NCBI GenBank assembly: GCA_045543655.1
Contig: JAZPXN010000020.1
Span: 1-39,421 of the forward strand
Length of the DNA: 39,421 nucleotides
Reading direction: 5' to 3'
Source of the DNA: RGIG995 sp045543655
GTDB taxonomy: Bacteria > Bacillota > Clostridia > Oscillospirales > UBA644
The notes under the pieces are model-generated. The model made no database searches and was not told the origin of the DNA. It saw only the letters and a program-made list of their open reading frames with translations. A program made the position numbers and the translations under genes. Of this stretch, positions 13,978 through 21,846 are shown one piece after another; the stretch's first letter is position 1, and each line of letters opens with the position of its first letter.

Positions 13978-14006
13978 TTGTGCTTTTTTCTTATCTATGC
14001 TATAAT
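13978..14006 (+). promoter_or_regulatory. Promoter of the nine-gene tmk-like to dehydrogenase operon
   Basis: TTGTGC (13978-13983), 17 bp, TATAAT (14001-14006). The -35 is weak, the -10 perfect. Expected RNA start is near 14013, inside a long dyad. Confidence 0.7.
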
Positions 14007-14029
14007 TAGTTATAATTTATTATAACTAA
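14006..14029. promoter_or_regulatory. Perfect dyad on the transcription start (candidate operator)
   Basis: TTAGTTATAA (14006-14015) and TTATAACTAA (14020-14029) form a perfect 10 bp inverted repeat around TTTA. Because RNA should start inside the left arm, the full hairpin would not be made in RNA; a DNA operator is the better reading. It ends next to the ribosome binding site of the first gene. Confidence 0.55.
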
Positions 14030-14043
14030 AGGTGGAACGAGTC

Positions 14044-14709
14044 TTGAAACGGTTGTTTATCATTGAAGGGATCGACGGATCCGGGAAGACTACCCAGGTG
14101 GCCATGCTCCGAAAGCGTTTGGAGGATTCCGGGAAGGCGGTGCGGCAGATCAAACTGCCCAATTACGGATCGCCCGCCTGCGCCCCCGTGGAACAGTATC
14201 TTGCGGGTGCATACGGAGAAGACGCCGACGAAGTCAACGCCTACGCCGCCTCCTCCTTTTACGCCGTAGACCGTTTTGCTTATTATAAAACCGGCTGGGG
14301 GAAGGATTATAACGACGGAACGATCGTCGTGTCCGACCGCTACGTTTCTTCCAATCTGCTCCATCAATGCGCGAAGCTACCTGCGGAGGAGCGGGTTCCC
14401 TATATGAATTGGCTGGACGATTTTGAGTTCGTAAAAATGGGAATCCCCCGTCCCGACGCCGTGTTTTTCCTCGACGTTCCCCCGAAAATTACCGGAGAAT
14501 TGATGACCGGCCGCTACGAAGGGGACGAATCGAAAAAGGATATTCACGAGCGAGATAACGATTATCTTCGCCGTTGCTACGAAATGGGTATTTATTGTTG
14601 TGAAAATCTCGGCTTCCATCGCATTACCTGCCTGGACGGGCAAGGAAATATGCTTTCGAAGGAAGAGATCTCCGACCGAATTTTTGAAACGATCCGGCAT
14701 TTGCTGTGA
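14044..14709 (+). CDS. Thymidylate kinase-like nucleotide kinase
   Basis: A 221-residue P-loop kinase of the thymidylate kinase family. GIDGSGKTT (9-17) is the ATP-binding loop; VVSDRYVSSNLLHQ (about 94-107) holds the DRY motif that contacts the nucleotide, and the LID region is around GRYEGDESKKDIHERD (about 156-171). The expected reaction is phosphorylation of dTMP by ATP to dTDP. The middle region is longer and less canonical than in E. coli Tmk, so it may be a second, paralogous enzyme acting on another (deoxy)nucleoside monophosphate. Start: TTG 14044 with AAAGGTGG 8 bases upstream; a GTG at 14032 overlaps that site. First of nine closely spaced genes. Confidence 0.82.
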   Translation: MKRLFIIEGIDGSGKTTQVAMLRKRLEDSGKAVRQIKLPNYGSPACAPVEQYLAGAYGEDADEVNAYAASSFYAVDRFAYYKTGWGKDYNDGTIVVSDRYVSSNLLHQCAKLPAEERVPYMNWLDDFEFVKMGIPRPDAVFFLDVPPKITGELMTGRYEGDESKKDIHERDNDYLRRCYEMGIYCCENLGFHRITCLDGQGNMLSKEEISDRIFETIRHLL

Positions 14710-14727
14710 TCGGTAAGGATGGGTAAT

Positions 14728-15564
14728 ATGACACCTGCATTGGTCCGCGGTTATTCCAACCGCTTCGCCCTCAACGATCTTTGGGGACAAGCCTTCGGGG
14801 ACGATCCCGAATTTATCTCCGCCATGTACGGTTGCGGATATCTTCGCTCCGAGGATATTTTTGCTCTTACGGTGGACGGTCGTCCCGTTGCGGCTTTATT
14901 TTTGCCGAAATACAGTATCCGTGTAAAAGGCACAGATCTGCCGATTCGTCTGCTCAGCTGCGTCACTACCGATGCGGCGCAGCGTGGAAAGGGATATATG
15001 TCTCTGTTGATCAAGCGGGTGCTTGAGCTTGTACGGGACGATTGCGACGGCGTCTGTGTGATTCCCGTTTCCGACGATCTTATCCCGTTTTATGAGCGAT
15101 TCGGATTTCGTGCCGCATTTTCCGTTTCAGAACGCGTCTACGAGCCGGAGGAAGCGACGGGGAATGCTCTTAAGCTCGATTTCTCCGGTTACGGTGCCGA
15201 GGGGTATTACGACGCCTATTATGAAAAGTATGCGGCGGAGGGCTGTGTTTTCAAGACAAAGGAACGGTTTCTGCAGGCTGTAACCGAATATACTCACCCC
15301 ACGCAACCCTGCGAGTTCGTCTCCTTTGAAGGGGGATTTGCTTTCCTTCAGCGGGGTGTTTCTGAGATTACCGTTCGGGAATGGGTCGGTGAGGATGAAA
15401 AGGCTCTGGCAGATACGCTCTGTATCCATTATCATTTGCCCGTCAGAATTCAGGATCGGGTCGGCGACGTCAAGAAGCCTATCGCTATGTTGTGCCCTTT
15501 TACGGAAGAACTGACTGCCTATGCGGAAACCACGGATCTATATCTGAACTGTATGTATAATTGA
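14728..15564 (+). CDS. GNAT-family N-acetyltransferase (Eis-like)
   Basis: A 278-residue cytoplasmic protein. The acetyl-CoA-binding region of GNAT enzymes is visible in VTTDAAQRGKGYMSLLIKRVLEL (about 80-102, with the RGKGY pyrophosphate loop) and in VIPVSDDLIPFYERFGFR (about 113-130). The C-terminal half (from about 145) is an additional domain, as in Eis-like acetyltransferases. Acceptor substrate unknown; amino groups of small molecules or peptides are usual. Start: ATG 14728 with AAGGA 8 bases upstream; the ATG at 14719 overlaps that site. It sits 18 bases after the kinase gene and 9 before the DJ-1 gene. Confidence 0.8.
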   Translation: MTPALVRGYSNRFALNDLWGQAFGDDPEFISAMYGCGYLRSEDIFALTVDGRPVAALFLPKYSIRVKGTDLPIRLLSCVTTDAAQRGKGYMSLLIKRVLELVRDDCDGVCVIPVSDDLIPFYERFGFRAAFSVSERVYEPEEATGNALKLDFSGYGAEGYYDAYYEKYAAEGCVFKTKERFLQAVTEYTHPTQPCEFVSFEGGFAFLQRGVSEITVREWVGEDEKALADTLCIHYHLPVRIQDRVGDVKKPIAMLCPFTEELTAYAETTDLYLNCMYN

Positions 15565-15573
15565 GGTAACGTT

Positions 15574-16125
15574 ATGGTATATTTTCTCCTTGCCAACGGT
15601 TGTGAAGAGATCGAAGCCCTCGCTCCCGTGGATTTCCTCCGCAGGGCCGGGGTTAAGGTAACCACGGTTTCCCTGAAGGGTGGCGTTGTTTGCGGTGCGC
15701 ACGGAATTGAAATTTCCGCCGATCGTGTTTTTTCCGACGCGGATTTTTCCGACGCGGAAATGATCGTTCTCCCCGGCGGGATGCCCGGGACGACCAATAT
15801 TGACGAATTCCCCGGCATTACGGAATTACTCGCCTCCATTTACGGCCGCGGAGGTTATCTTGCGGCGATCTGTGCGGCTCCCATGATACTGGGAAAGCGC
15901 GGGTATCTGAAGGGGAAATCCGCCGTCTGTTATCCCGGATTTGAGGATTTTCTGGAAGGTGCCACGATTTCTTCCTCTCCCGTGGTGCGGGACGGCCGCA
16001 TCGTCACGGCAAAATCGGCCGGATTCGCGTGGCAATTCGGCTACGTCCTCGGAGAGATCCTTGCAGGGAAGGAAGTCTGCGAAAAAGTCCGGGAAAGTCT
16101 GTTCCTTCCGCCCTTCGGTGATTGA
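15574..16125 (+). CDS. DJ-1/PfpI-family protein
   Basis: A 183-residue cytoplasmic protein of the DJ-1/ThiJ/PfpI superfamily. It opens MVYFLLANGCEEIEALAPVD, with the conserved E14, has IVLPGGMPG (64-72) and the nucleophile elbow AAICAAPMIL with C100. Length and motifs match the YajL/DJ-1 subgroup, reported as glyoxalase-like, chaperone-like or redox sensors. Which of these applies cannot be told from sequence. GAGG precedes ATG 15574 with 7 bases spacing. Part of the nine-gene unit; 2 bases separate it from the CPBP gene. Confidence 0.92.
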   Translation: MVYFLLANGCEEIEALAPVDFLRRAGVKVTTVSLKGGVVCGAHGIEISADRVFSDADFSDAEMIVLPGGMPGTTNIDEFPGITELLASIYGRGGYLAAICAAPMILGKRGYLKGKSAVCYPGFEDFLEGATISSSPVVRDGRIVTAKSAGFAWQFGYVLGEILAGKEVCEKVRESLFLPPFGD

Positions 16126-16127
16126 AT

Positions 16128-16952
16128 ATGAAAAAAATTCTTGCCGTTTCCATTGTTTCCGCTTTCATTTTTGCGGTGCTCTGGATCTTGAAATTGTTTG
16201 ACGTTACCCGTAATCTGCTGATTCTCAATCTGGTCGGCGCCGGGCTGTTTCTTATTGGTGCGTGGGTTCTGAAAATTCTCTCTCCCAAGATGGGAACCAG
16301 CCGCTTTTTCTGCATCAAGCCTATCAATTTGTTGGAAACCCGCCTGACCCTTTGTCTTTCTGTCATTCTGATTTGCGGGTCGTTTCTGATCAATTACGCA
16401 ATGTCTCTCTTTTACGCTTATATATCCGTGGACGCCCCCTCTGCTTTTTCTGCGGACGGTTATTCCTCCCCCTTGATCGCCATTCTTTGCGTGATCGTGC
16501 TTCCTCCGTTGGTGGAGGAAATTTTCTTCCGGGGTGCCGTTATGACCATGCTTCGCACCGCAAAATTGAAGCCTGTTGCCGTGGTTGGTGCTTCTGCTTT
16601 TCTGTTTATGGTTCTTCACGGACCCGGATGGTATTTTCTTTCGGATCTTTTTGCAGGCATCCTGCTGGGAATGTTGGTCTATCTTACCGGATCCGTTTAT
16701 TCCTCCGTTGCCGCTCATTTTCTTTCTAATCTCATCTCTTATATTCTTGCTCATTACGGCGAGCGGCTCGTGGATGCGGGGATCGGGGATCTGACCGTCC
16801 ACGTAATCGTCATTTGTCTCGTGGGTGCCGTTTGTCACCTTCTTCATTTGCTGAAAAAACTGATTTTGCTTCGGGATAAGGAAGATCGCTCCCGGATCAA
16901 TGAAAATTCCCGCCGATGGGAAGAACAAAAAACCAAAGGAGAGCAAAAATAA
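16128..16952 (+). CDS. CPBP-family intramembrane metalloprotease
   Basis: A 274-residue polytopic membrane protein with about seven hydrophobic segments. CPBP (CAAX protease and bacteriocin-processing) motifs are present: PPLVEEIFFRG with E130, E131 and R135, the histidine in FLFMVLHG (H164) and AAHFLSN (H197, N201). Members cleave substrates inside the membrane or act as immunity and scaffold proteins. The substrate is unknown. The start is ATG 16128, two bases after the DJ-1 stop; its last base overlaps the ATG of mltG (TAATG), so translation is coupled to the murein enzyme. The C-terminal tail is polar and basic. Confidence 0.9.
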   Translation: MKKILAVSIVSAFIFAVLWILKLFDVTRNLLILNLVGAGLFLIGAWVLKILSPKMGTSRFFCIKPINLLETRLTLCLSVILICGSFLINYAMSLFYAYISVDAPSAFSADGYSSPLIAILCVIVLPPLVEEIFFRGAVMTMLRTAKLKPVAVVGASAFLFMVLHGPGWYFLSDLFAGILLGMLVYLTGSVYSSVAAHFLSNLISYILAHYGERLVDAGIGDLTVHVIVICLVGAVCHLLHLLKKLILLRDKEDRSRINENSRRWEEQKTKGEQK

Positions 16953-18070
16953 TGGCCAGAAGAGGTAAAAAATCCAAGACCGGGAAGATCGTTCTTCTCG
17001 TCGTCCTTGCGGTGATCCTTCTCGTGATTGCAGCCGCCGCCGTTGTGGGATACGTATGGTATTCCAATCTTCAAAAAGACGTGAACGGGGATCCTTCGAA
17101 GACGGAGCTTGCTACCATTGAGATCGTGAAAGGGGACACCACGAAAAAAATTGCTGCGAAACTGCAGGAGCAGGGCATCGTGGATTATCCGTTCTGGTTC
17201 GTGATGATGGCCCGTCAGCAAAGCATTGATAATAAATTGCAGATCGGAACCTACGAATTCGGCGTAGGGGATTCTTATCAGGAGATTTTAAATATTTTGA
17301 AAAAAGCTCCCAATTATCGGGCTTCGGTCCGCATCGGTTTTGCGGAAGGCGCGGAAGTGACCGATATTATTGACAAGTTCCTCCAGGTCGGTGCGGAGAA
17401 GGGTACCGCTTGGACGAAGGAAGGCTTTGACGCTGCTTTAAAGGCTGATTACGATTGTCCCTATATTCCTTCCGTCGGCTCTCTTCCCGAAGGTTGTCCG
17501 GAATACGCCCGCCTGGAGGGATTCCTTTATCCCGATACCTACGATTTCTTCCTGGATTCCACGGAAGTGGAGCTGTTTGCCAAGATGATTGATCAGTTCA
17601 ATAAGAAGGTAGCCTCTACGGGACTTGCGGAAAAGGCGCAGGCCGCCGATAAAACGGTTTACGAGGCGATGATTCTGGGCTCGATTATTCAGAAGGAGTC
17701 CGGTAACGTTGCGGATTTTGCGTTGATTTCTTCGGTTTTTAATAACCGCCTCAAAATCGATATGAAGCTGCAGAGTGACGCCACCGTCAGCTATATGGTT
17801 CCCAAAGACGAGCGCCTTCCCAGCTGTACCTATGACCAGCTAAACACGGATACGCCCTATAACGTCTATCTGCGTAAAGGGCTTTGTCCCACGCCTATTT
17901 GCTGTGCGCGTATTGAGGCTATCGTAGCCGCCTGCGAGCCGGAACCCAGTGAGTATTATTATTTCATTGGCGTTCCCGCCGACAGTCCCACCCCCGAGGC
18001 CGGCAAAACCATTTTTGCTAAGACCTTCAAGGAGCATTCCGCAAACGTCAACAAATACCTGCGAGGCTGA
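16952..18070 (+). CDS. mltG: Endolytic murein transglycosylase MltG
   Basis: A 372-residue membrane-anchored enzyme that cuts nascent glycan strands and so ends peptidoglycan polymerisation. The N-terminus is basic (MARRGKKSKTGK), then one membrane helix (about 12-37), a LysM-like subdomain (about 53-118), and the YceG/MltG domain with LEGFLYPDTY (188-197), SIIQKESG with catalytic E249, FNNRL (263-267) and LQSDATVSY (273-281). Length fits the Firmicutes form. The ATG shares a base with the stop of the CPBP gene; GGAG is 10 bases upstream. mltG followed by trmR and a U32 gene matches the B. subtilis yrrL-yrrM-yrrN/O order. Confidence 0.95.
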   Translation: MARRGKKSKTGKIVLLVVLAVILLVIAAAAVVGYVWYSNLQKDVNGDPSKTELATIEIVKGDTTKKIAAKLQEQGIVDYPFWFVMMARQQSIDNKLQIGTYEFGVGDSYQEILNILKKAPNYRASVRIGFAEGAEVTDIIDKFLQVGAEKGTAWTKEGFDAALKADYDCPYIPSVGSLPEGCPEYARLEGFLYPDTYDFFLDSTEVELFAKMIDQFNKKVASTGLAEKAQAADKTVYEAMILGSIIQKESGNVADFALISSVFNNRLKIDMKLQSDATVSYMVPKDERLPSCTYDQLNTDTPYNVYLRKGLCPTPICCARIEAIVAACEPEPSEYYYFIGVPADSPTPEAGKTIFAKTFKEHSANVNKYLRG

Positions 18071-18073
18071 TCT

Positions 18074-18742
18074 ATGGCTCTTGACTGTCTGATCGATCCC
18101 GTTACCGAGCGCTATCTTCGATCTTTGCCGACCTTGATGCCGGAGTCCTTGCTTGCATTCGAGGAAGAGGTTCGTCAAGCGGGATATCCCGTCTCGTCCG
18201 GAGAGGCGATTGAGCTTTTGATCTTTCTCTGTCGCATGCACCGACCCCGGCGGATTCTGGAAATCGGGACCTGCGTTGGTTTTTCTGCCATCGTGATGAG
18301 TACGGTCTGTGATTCCGTCACCATTGACACGATTGAGCGAAATCCTGCCATGATTCCCGAGGCAAGGAGGAATTTTCAGCGCTTCAACCGTCCTGAAATC
18401 ACTCTGTTTGAAGGGGATGCCGCAGTAATCCTTCCAAACCTTTCCGGGCCGTACGATCTGATTTATCTTGATGCGGCCAAGGGGCAATACCCTGCTTATC
18501 TTCCGGAGTGCGTTCGTCTTTTGTCCGAGGGTGGAATTCTCGTGACTGACGACGTGCTGTTTCGGGGGCAGGTTTCGGCCGGGAAGCCCGATTGCCACCG
18601 TAATCAAACGATCGTCAACCGTCTTGACGAATATTTGCATCAAATCAAATCCCACGTTGAATTGACCACCACCGTTCTGCCGATCAGTGACGGTGTTGCG
18701 CTTTCGGTTAAAAGGAGGTGTCTGCCCCATGAAAAAACCTGA
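18074..18742 (+). CDS. trmR: tRNA 5-hydroxyuridine O-methyltransferase-like protein
   Basis: A 222-residue SAM-dependent O-methyltransferase of the type 3 family. The SAM-binding motif is ILEIGTCVGFSAIVMS (61-76), followed by VTIDTIERNP, YDLIYLDAAKG and LVTDDVLFRG. B. subtilis YrrM (TrmR) methylates 5-hydroxyuridine at tRNA wobble position 34 and lies in the same gene order next to U32 proteins that make the hydroxyl group. The function is inferred from this context plus family; a generic small-molecule O-methyltransferase is the alternative. The start is 3 bases after mltG, and the gene overlaps the U32 gene by 14 bases. Confidence 0.82.
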   Translation: MALDCLIDPVTERYLRSLPTLMPESLLAFEEEVRQAGYPVSSGEAIELLIFLCRMHRPRRILEIGTCVGFSAIVMSTVCDSVTIDTIERNPAMIPEARRNFQRFNRPEITLFEGDAAVILPNLSGPYDLIYLDAAKGQYPAYLPECVRLLSEGGILVTDDVLFRGQVSAGKPDCHRNQTIVNRLDEYLHQIKSHVELTTTVLPISDGVALSVKRRCLPHEKT

Positions 18743-19961
18743 AATTTTGGCACCTGCCGGGGATTTTTCCCGGTTGATCTACGCCTTGGAATACGGTGCC
18801 GACGCAGTTTACGTCGGTGGGGAAGAATTTTCGCTCCGTGCCGCCGCAGGGAATTTTACCCGGGCGGAACTGAAGCGGGCCGTCGAATACGTCCACGGAA
18901 AGCAGAAGAAGATTTACGTTGCCTGCAACGTGGTACCCCGGAACGATGAGATCGACCGTCTTCCGGAATACGCTGCGTTTTTGCAGGAGATCGGTGTGGA
19001 CGCCGCCATTATTTCCGATATGGGTTCCTTTGCGGTCTTCCGCAGATACGCGCCGAAGGTAGATATTCACGTATCTACCCAGGCTAACGTAACCAATTAC
19101 GAAACCTGTATGGCCTGGTATCATCTGGGTGCAAAGCGGGTGGTGCTTGCCCGGGAGCTTTCCTTGGATGAGATCGCGGAGATCCGCCGCAGAGTTCCTG
19201 AAAGCATGGAATTGGAGGCTTTCGTTCACGGCGCCATGTGCATGGCCTATTCCGGGCGGTGTCTTCTGTCCCAGTTTTTGACCGGGAGGGATTCCAACCG
19301 GGGCTACTGTGCTCAGCCCTGCCGCTGGAAATACGCTCTGGTGGAGGAAAAGCGTCCAGGTCAGTATTTCCCCGTTGAAGAGACCGACGGCGGGACTCTT
19401 TTCATGAATTCCAAGGATCTTTCGATGATCGAGCATATTCCGGCCCTCTGCGAGGCCGGGATCACCAGCTTTAAAATTGAAGGGCGCATCAAAACCGAGT
19501 ATTACGTGGCCGTTATTACGCAGGCCTATCGCCGTGCCGTGGACGATTGCTTTAACGACGTGATCGCCTATGGGCAGAATCTTCCGTCCTACGTGGAGCA
19601 GGTGGATATGGTAAGCCACCGGCCTTATTATACGGGCTTCTACTTTCCGGATCTTGAGGTTAACGGTCAGAATTATTACGAGCCGTCTTATATCCGTAAT
19701 TATGATCTCGTTGGGGTAATTACGGGCTACGACGCCTTGAATCGCCGCCTCCAGGTCACGGAGAAAAACAAGATCAATGCCGGGGACGAGTTGATCATCG
19801 TCGAGCCGGGACAGCCCCTGCGGAAGTTCAGTGCGAATCGGATATTTGACGATACGGGTGCGCAAATCCTGTTTGCGCCCCACCCCGAAATGAAAATTAC
19901 CATTGAATACGATAAATACGTATTATCCCATTCTTTCCTCGTTCGCAAAAACAGAGTATGA
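18729..19961 (+). CDS. trhP: U32-family tRNA hydroxylation protein (TrhP/YrrO type)
   Basis: A 410-residue protein of the former peptidase family U32. It opens KPEILAPAGDFSRLIYALEYGADAVY and carries the signature EAFVHGAMCMAYSGRCLLS with cysteines C171 and C178, followed by GYCAQPCRW with C194 and C198: four iron-sulfur ligands. Members such as YegQ/TrhP and YrrN/YrrO are needed for prephenate-dependent formation of 5-hydroxyuridine in tRNA. The neighbouring methyltransferase gene acts on that product, so both steps lie side by side. AAAGGAGGTG 8 bases before ATG 18729 sits inside trmR. B. subtilis has two U32 genes here; only one is present in this window. Confidence 0.88.
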   Translation: MKKPEILAPAGDFSRLIYALEYGADAVYVGGEEFSLRAAAGNFTRAELKRAVEYVHGKQKKIYVACNVVPRNDEIDRLPEYAAFLQEIGVDAAIISDMGSFAVFRRYAPKVDIHVSTQANVTNYETCMAWYHLGAKRVVLARELSLDEIAEIRRRVPESMELEAFVHGAMCMAYSGRCLLSQFLTGRDSNRGYCAQPCRWKYALVEEKRPGQYFPVEETDGGTLFMNSKDLSMIEHIPALCEAGITSFKIEGRIKTEYYVAVITQAYRRAVDDCFNDVIAYGQNLPSYVEQVDMVSHRPYYTGFYFPDLEVNGQNYYEPSYIRNYDLVGVITGYDALNRRLQVTEKNKINAGDELIIVEPGQPLRKFSANRIFDDTGAQILFAPHPEMKITIEYDKYVLSHSFLVRKNRV

Positions 19962-19980
19962 TATTCGGAGGTAACCTGTC

Positions 19981-20763
19981 ATGACCGATCGTAAACAATG
20001 GCGCACCGGTGCTTCCGCCTGCTTTGTCGGGCACATTGATGAAGGCGTAATGGAAGATTACGCTAAGGCCGGCGTCAAAAGTCTTGAGTTGTCCTTTGGT
20101 TGGAATCCAGCCTATTATCTGGAAAACGTTGATTGGAAAATGATTCCTACCTGGACCCGAAATACCGGAACGGAGGTCTGGTCCGTTCACCTTCCCTGCT
20201 CTCTGAGCATCAACGAGAAGAACGTTGAATCGGACGTTGAAATTCTCAACCGTGCGGGGGAGGCCGGCGTAAAGGTTGCCTTGGTACACCCCAGCGGAGA
20301 GCCTATCCACGACGGGGAGCGCGCCCTTCGCATGGAACGCTGCTCTGCGGATTTTGGAAAGCTCTGCGATGCTGCCAAAAAAACCGGCATCACCGTTGCG
20401 GTGGAGGATCTTCCCCGAACCTGCCTTTGCAATTGTCACGAAGAGATCCAGTATCTTCTGGACCGTCATCCCGATCTGAGGGTCTGCTACGATACCAACC
20501 ATATGCTGAAGGAATCCAACGAAGAGTTTATTCGTGCCGTAGGCAAAAAGATCGTCACCCTTCACGTTTCGGATTTTGATTTCGTGGACGAAAAACATCT
20601 GTTTCCAGGCGACGGCTTTATTGATTGGAAGGTCCTGCAGCACGAGCTTGAGAAAGTGGATTATAACGGGCCCTTTATGTATGAAGTGGAACCCAAGGAC
20701 AGAGACGGGCGCAGAACCCTTTCCGATCTTCGTGCCAATCACGTTTGGTTGATGAATCTTTAA
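19981..20763 (+). CDS. Sugar phosphate isomerase/epimerase-like TIM barrel
   Basis: A 260-residue cytoplasmic protein of the xylose isomerase-like TIM-barrel family (AP_endonuc_2). Features are the repeating strand and metal-site pattern: GVKSLELSF (about 31-39), VWSVHLP, VALVHPSG (about 99-106), ITVAVEDLP with a ligand glutamate, VCYDTNH (about 167-173), VTLHVSDFD and FMYEVEP near the end. Such proteins bind one or two divalent metals and rearrange sugars or inositols. The substrate is not clear. GGAGG lies 9 bases before ATG 19981. The next gene, a zinc dehydrogenase, is 18 bases downstream; the pair suggests polyol or sugar oxidation plus isomerisation. Confidence 0.83.
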   Translation: MTDRKQWRTGASACFVGHIDEGVMEDYAKAGVKSLELSFGWNPAYYLENVDWKMIPTWTRNTGTEVWSVHLPCSLSINEKNVESDVEILNRAGEAGVKVALVHPSGEPIHDGERALRMERCSADFGKLCDAAKKTGITVAVEDLPRTCLCNCHEEIQYLLDRHPDLRVCYDTNHMLKESNEEFIRAVGKKIVTLHVSDFDFVDEKHLFPGDGFIDWKVLQHELEKVDYNGPFMYEVEPKDRDGRRTLSDLRANHVWLMNL

Positions 20764-20781
20764 ACAGAAGGATTATATATT

Positions 20782-21801
20782 ATGAAAGCAGTTGTATTGT
20801 ACGGACCCCGGAACGTGAAATATGCGGATTTTCCGGAGCCTCCCATGGGAGAGGCCAGTGTTAAGATCGCCGTTGCTTATTGCGGTCTTTGCGGTACCGA
20901 TCTGCATAAATACGCCGGGAAAGCGGGTTCAAGACCCGTAACTTATCCCGTTCCTTTGGGGCACGAGGCCTCCGGGGTCGTGGTTGAAGTCGGGAAAGCC
21001 GTTACGGACTTCAAGCCCGGTGATCGGGTTACCGTGGATCCGAACTGGAGTTGCGGCCATTGCTATTATTGTAAAAACGGAAAGCGTCACCTTTGTGAGA
21101 ATTCCAAAGGTGTCGTTAAGGGAATGGCGACGTATATTTGCCCGCCCCAGGAAAACGTGTATCATATTCCCGATACTCTTTCTCTGCGGGATGCTTCTCT
21201 CTGTGAACCTTTGGCCTGCTGTCTGCACGGCATCGATCTTCTGGGAATCATTCCGGGAGAAACGGTCGCCATCGTTGGATTTGGCGCTATTGGCGCTTTG
21301 ATGCTGCAGCTGTGCAAGAAGGCGGGCGCTGCAAAGATCGTCGTTCTTGAACCGGATGAAAGTAAACGGGATACGGCCCTGAAGATGGGGGCTTCGTTGT
21401 TCTTGAATTCCGGCAGGGAAGACCTGAACGACGCGATCCGTGCTTCTGGGATCCACTGCGTTGATAAGGTTCTGGAGTGCGTCGGGATTCCCGCTGCCAT
21501 TGAAACGGCTTTGTCCGTTGCCGGAAGAGGCGCTACGGTGGTCCTTTTCGGTGTTGCTGCGCCGGAAGTTTCCGTGGCTTTCTATCCCTATCAGGCTTTC
21601 CGGAAGGAATTGGTGATCAAAACCTCGTATATCAATCCCGCCACTACGGACCGTGCCATTGCGCTTTTGGATTCCGGCGCTATTGATACCGACGCCTCCA
21701 TCGGAAAGGTCCTTTCTCCGGAAGAATTGCCGGAAGAGTTGGAGACCCGGAATTATTGCCTCCGAGGCAAAGTCATCGTAAAGCTGTCCGACGCTGAATA
21801 A
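20782..21801 (+). CDS. Zinc-dependent medium-chain alcohol/polyol dehydrogenase
   Basis: A 339-residue NAD(P)-dependent enzyme. Catalytic zinc ligands: C37 in CGLCGTDLH, H61 and E62 in GHEASG. Structural zinc: CGHCYYCKNGKRHLC with C91, C94, C97 and C105. The Rossmann motif is VGFGAIG (165-171). Full length for the sorbitol/threonine/butanediol dehydrogenase group; the substrate cannot be fixed. E142 in LCEPLACC is also typical. AGAAGGA lies upstream of ATG 20782 with a long, A/T-rich spacing. Last of the nine-gene unit and followed by a bidirectional terminator. Confidence 0.92.
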   Translation: MKAVVLYGPRNVKYADFPEPPMGEASVKIAVAYCGLCGTDLHKYAGKAGSRPVTYPVPLGHEASGVVVEVGKAVTDFKPGDRVTVDPNWSCGHCYYCKNGKRHLCENSKGVVKGMATYICPPQENVYHIPDTLSLRDASLCEPLACCLHGIDLLGIIPGETVAIVGFGAIGALMLQLCKKAGAAKIVVLEPDESKRDTALKMGASLFLNSGREDLNDAIRASGIHCVDKVLECVGIPAAIETALSVAGRGATVVLFGVAAPEVSVAFYPYQAFRKELVIKTSYINPATTDRAIALLDSGAIDTDASIGKVLSPEELPEELETRNYCLRGKVIVKLSDAE

Positions 21802-21806
21802 AAACG

Positions 21807-21846
21807 TGCGCACCCGTTAAATTATCGGGTGCGCATTCTTATTTTG
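21807..21846. terminator. Bidirectional terminator between the dehydrogenase and AraC genes
   Basis: Perfect 10 bp stem TGCGCACCCG (21807-21816) and CGGGTGCGCA (21826-21835). TTCTTATTTT follows on the plus strand and CGTTTTTATT on the minus strand. Confidence 0.9.

Noticed and set aside
18708..19883. A 391-residue minus-strand frame opposite the U32 gene
   Set aside because: The plus strand holds the four-cysteine U32 signature in the conserved mltG-trmR-U32 order; the minus frame has no start signal.
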